Assembly: GCA_963601185.1 (NCBI GenBank)
Contig: CAVCEE010000003.1
Coordinates: 62,001 to 126,000 of the forward strand
Reading direction: 5' to 3'
Length of the DNA: 64,000 nt
Origin: Limisoma sp963601185
Lineage (GTDB): Bacteria > Bacteroidota > Bacteroidia > Bacteroidales > Muribaculaceae
The position numbers and the translations under genes are program-made. Below, piece by piece: positions 62,281 to 64,000 of this stretch (position 1 is the first letter of the stretch; every line of letters begins with the position of its first letter). Under the pieces are notes generated by a model. It worked only from the letters and a program-made list of their open reading frames with translations, was not told the DNA's origin and made no database searches.

Positions 62281-63033
62281 ATGGGAAGAGTAAAAATCAA
62301 AAGGAAGAGCACGCTCATCGACATGACTGCGATGAGTGACGTGACCGTACTTTTGCTTACATTCTTCATGTTGACATCGACCTTTTTGCAGAAAGAACCA
62401 GTAACTGTAAAAACACCGTCTTCAATCTCGGAGGAAGCAGTTCCTTCAAACAACTTGGTTACAGTCCTTGTTGACCAGAAAGAAAACGTGTTTATCTCGT
62501 TCACTGGATCAAAGAGTATGTCGAGCGACACAGTACGAATGGAAGTATTGAAGCGTGCAGTGTCCAGATACAACGAACTCCACAAAGACCAACCTGTAAA
62601 CCTCACAAACGAGCAGGTTGCATCTTTTGGAAAACTCAATATGTTCGGCTGTCCTTTCAAAAAACTGCCTGAATTGTTGAGCAAACCGTCAGCCGACCAA
62701 GACTTGGCGATGAACCCTGACAAACCAGAGTTTATCGGCTCAATCCAAATCGACGGTCGCCGCACTTTTGAACAGAACCCTAATGAGTTCCAGATTTGGA
62801 TGCTCGCTTACCGCGATCTTGCAACTCAACTCAAGGCAGACGTTACAAAGAGCGACGGCTCTAAAGACGAAGACGGCACAGTCTACGACTTGATGAAACA
62901 AGGTAAAGTTGTTTCTATCAAATCTGACGAAGGCACTCCGTTCTCGGTTGTTCACGTTGTAATGGATAACTTGCAAACGTTAAGTATGAATAAGTTCTCG
63001 TTGATGACCTCATTAAAACAAAAGGAGGATTAA
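62281..63033 (+). CDS. exbD: ExbD-family subunit 1
   Basis: The 250-residue protein has one N-terminal helix TVLLLTFFMLTSTFL preceded by the conserved Asp in TAMSDV, and a periplasmic domain longer than that of E. coli ExbD (141 residues total). It couples proton flow to TonB. It starts 28 bases after exbB with TAAGGAAAT as ribosome site. Confidence 0.92.
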   Translation: MGRVKIKRKSTLIDMTAMSDVTVLLLTFFMLTSTFLQKEPVTVKTPSSISEEAVPSNNLVTVLVDQKENVFISFTGSKSMSSDTVRMEVLKRAVSRYNELHKDQPVNLTNEQVASFGKLNMFGCPFKKLPELLSKPSADQDLAMNPDKPEFIGSIQIDGRRTFEQNPNEFQIWMLAYRDLATQLKADVTKSDGSKDEDGTVYDLMKQGKVVSIKSDEGTPFSVVHVVMDNLQTLSMNKFSLMTSLKQKED

Positions 63034-63037
63034 GCAT

Positions 63038-63787
63038 ATGGCACAGATTGAACAAAGTAGTGGCGGAAAGCAGAAAAAGGGCGCCCAGAAAAAGATGCAC
63101 ATTCACGTTGACTTCACTCCGATGGTCGACATGAATATGCTTCTGATCACGTTCTTTATGCTTTGTACTACGATGCTCAAGTCTCAGACTTTGAACATCA
63201 TGCTTCCTTCCAACGAGAAGGTCACCAACAAAGACCAAATGACTCAGGCTAAAGCCGACAACGCTTTCACAATCATTGTCGACAGCAAGCGTGAGAAAGG
63301 CGAAACCCTCCCTAACGGTGAGGTTGCTCCGGGCAAGATTCTCGCTAACTACGTTTACTACTACAAAGGTAAGGGCGTAGATGAAAGCGGAACAATCATT
63401 GCTCCTCTTGAAGAGCCTACAAAGTATCATTCTACCAATGTTAATGCTGGTGTTGTTGACAATATCCGCGATGTCCTCGAAAAGATCAACAAAGAGGTTT
63501 TGGACGACATCAAGAAACTTGAAGCCGAATACAATGGTGGCAAGGGTAGCATGACTGAACAGGAATACAAGAAGAAACAGGAAGATATCATTAACGCTAA
63601 GCGCGACAACAAGCCTGTTGTTGTGATTAAGGCTACTGACAATGCTTCTTTTGTAAACTTGGTTAGTGCTCTCGACGAAATGCAGATCAATGGTTTCAAC
63701 ACCTTTCAGATCAATAAGCTGAACAAGAACGACTCTATTCTGCTTAATGATTTCTATGCTAAGCATCCGGATCATTTGCAGAAGTAA
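63038..63787 (+). CDS. exbD: ExbD-family subunit 2
   Basis: The 249-residue protein has FTPMVDMNMLLITFFMLCTTM near residues 28-48, with the conserved membrane Asp, and a long periplasmic domain containing a Lys/Glu-rich helical stretch at about 150-195. It starts 4 bases after the first exbD and differs from it strongly in sequence, so they are probably both components of a mixed complex. Confidence 0.92.
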   Translation: MAQIEQSSGGKQKKGAQKKMHIHVDFTPMVDMNMLLITFFMLCTTMLKSQTLNIMLPSNEKVTNKDQMTQAKADNAFTIIVDSKREKGETLPNGEVAPGKILANYVYYYKGKGVDESGTIIAPLEEPTKYHSTNVNAGVVDNIRDVLEKINKEVLDDIKKLEAEYNGGKGSMTEQEYKKKQEDIINAKRDNKPVVVIKATDNASFVNLVSALDEMQINGFNTFQINKLNKNDSILLNDFYAKHPDHLQK

Positions 63788-63831
63788 TGATGATTGGTCG
63801 ATTAATTGTTGAATTTTAAAAAGCAAAAGAA

Positions 63832-64000
63832 ATGGCAAAAGATGTAGATCTTTCATCAAAAGAGTGGCGCGACCTTATCTTTGAAGGTAAGAACAAGGAC
63901 TTTGGTGCATACGTATTGCGTCAGGGCTCTGAAACTCGCCACAACAAGGCGTTCTGCTATGTTCTTATCGGTCTCGTGGCTGTATGTTTGCTGATCTTCG
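63832..64000 (+). CDS. tonB: TonB energy transducer, N-terminal part (cut by window end)
   Basis: The open frame from the ATG at 63832 gives MAKDVDLSSKEWRDLIFEGK, then NKDFGAYVLRQ and a membrane helix (FCYVLIGLVAVCLLIF). This N-terminus is usual for Bacteroidota TonB proteins encoded after exbB-exbD-exbD. The periplasmic and C-terminal TonB domains lie beyond the window. Confidence 0.85.
   Translation, partial: MAKDVDLSSKEWRDLIFEGKNKDFGAYVLRQGSETRHNKAFCYVLIGLVAVCLLIF

Overview
The window looks like a chromosomal segment of a Bacteroidales bacterium, most likely of the Muribaculaceae/Porphyromonadaceae type. The reasons are the TAnnTTTG promoter element before most transcription units, the weak or absent Shine-Dalgarno sequences, several large secreted proteins with type IX secretion (T9SS) C-terminal sorting domains, an Na+-NQR operon, an ExbB-ExbD-ExbD-TonB cluster and a TonB-dependent receptor/lipoprotein pair. 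The family placement is inference. I saw no tRNA, rRNA, insertion sequence, CRISPR array or phage gene.

Layout. 1-3543: the 3' part of a TonB-dependent receptor gene and its OB-fold lipoprotein partner. 3717-5426: glnS. 5640-11541: a three-gene unit encoding a T9SS phosphodiester glycosidase, a beta-propeller protein and a T9SS N-acetylmuramoyl-alanine amidase. 11660-12499: a BadF-type sugar kinase with its own promoter. 12859-28626: eleven tightly packed co-oriented genes for peptidoglycan salvage (split amidase/golvesin protein, GT2, DUF4922 GalT-like protein, SpoIID-like protein, AmpG, NamZ, FAD/Fe-S D-lactate-type dehydrogenase, MurT, MurK, MurQ, SGNH esterase). A bidirectional terminator separates this from a minus-strand set of secreted proteins (28771-36431: M6 metalloprotease, a 1068-residue repeat protein, an unknown) and a Crp/Fnr-type regulator (36640-37221).

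37421-43787 (minus) is a branched-chain amino acid operon, leuA-leuC-leuD-second synthase-leuB. Its 5' leader contains an Ile/Leu-rich leader peptide, an antiterminator segment and a terminator hairpin, which together form a classical ribosome-mediated attenuator. 43909-48674 (minus) is a second, diverged copy of the beta-propeller plus amidase pair. Then come prs and a GH13 alpha-amylase (minus), the plus-strand nadC unit (51705-55196), the complete nqrABCDEF operon (minus, 55285-61101) and exbB-exbD-exbD-tonB (plus, running off the window end).

How the parts fit together. The secreted amidases and phosphodiester glycosidase could break down walls outside the cell. The SpoIID-like protein, NamZ, AmpG and MurT would process and import fragments. 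MurK and MurQ convert MurNAc to GlcNAc-6-phosphate plus D-lactate, and the embedded FAD/Fe-S enzyme is well placed to oxidise that D-lactate. The attenuator's Ile-dominated leader suggests that the leu operon also supplies isoleucine, probably through a citramalate route using the second synthase with LeuCD and LeuB.
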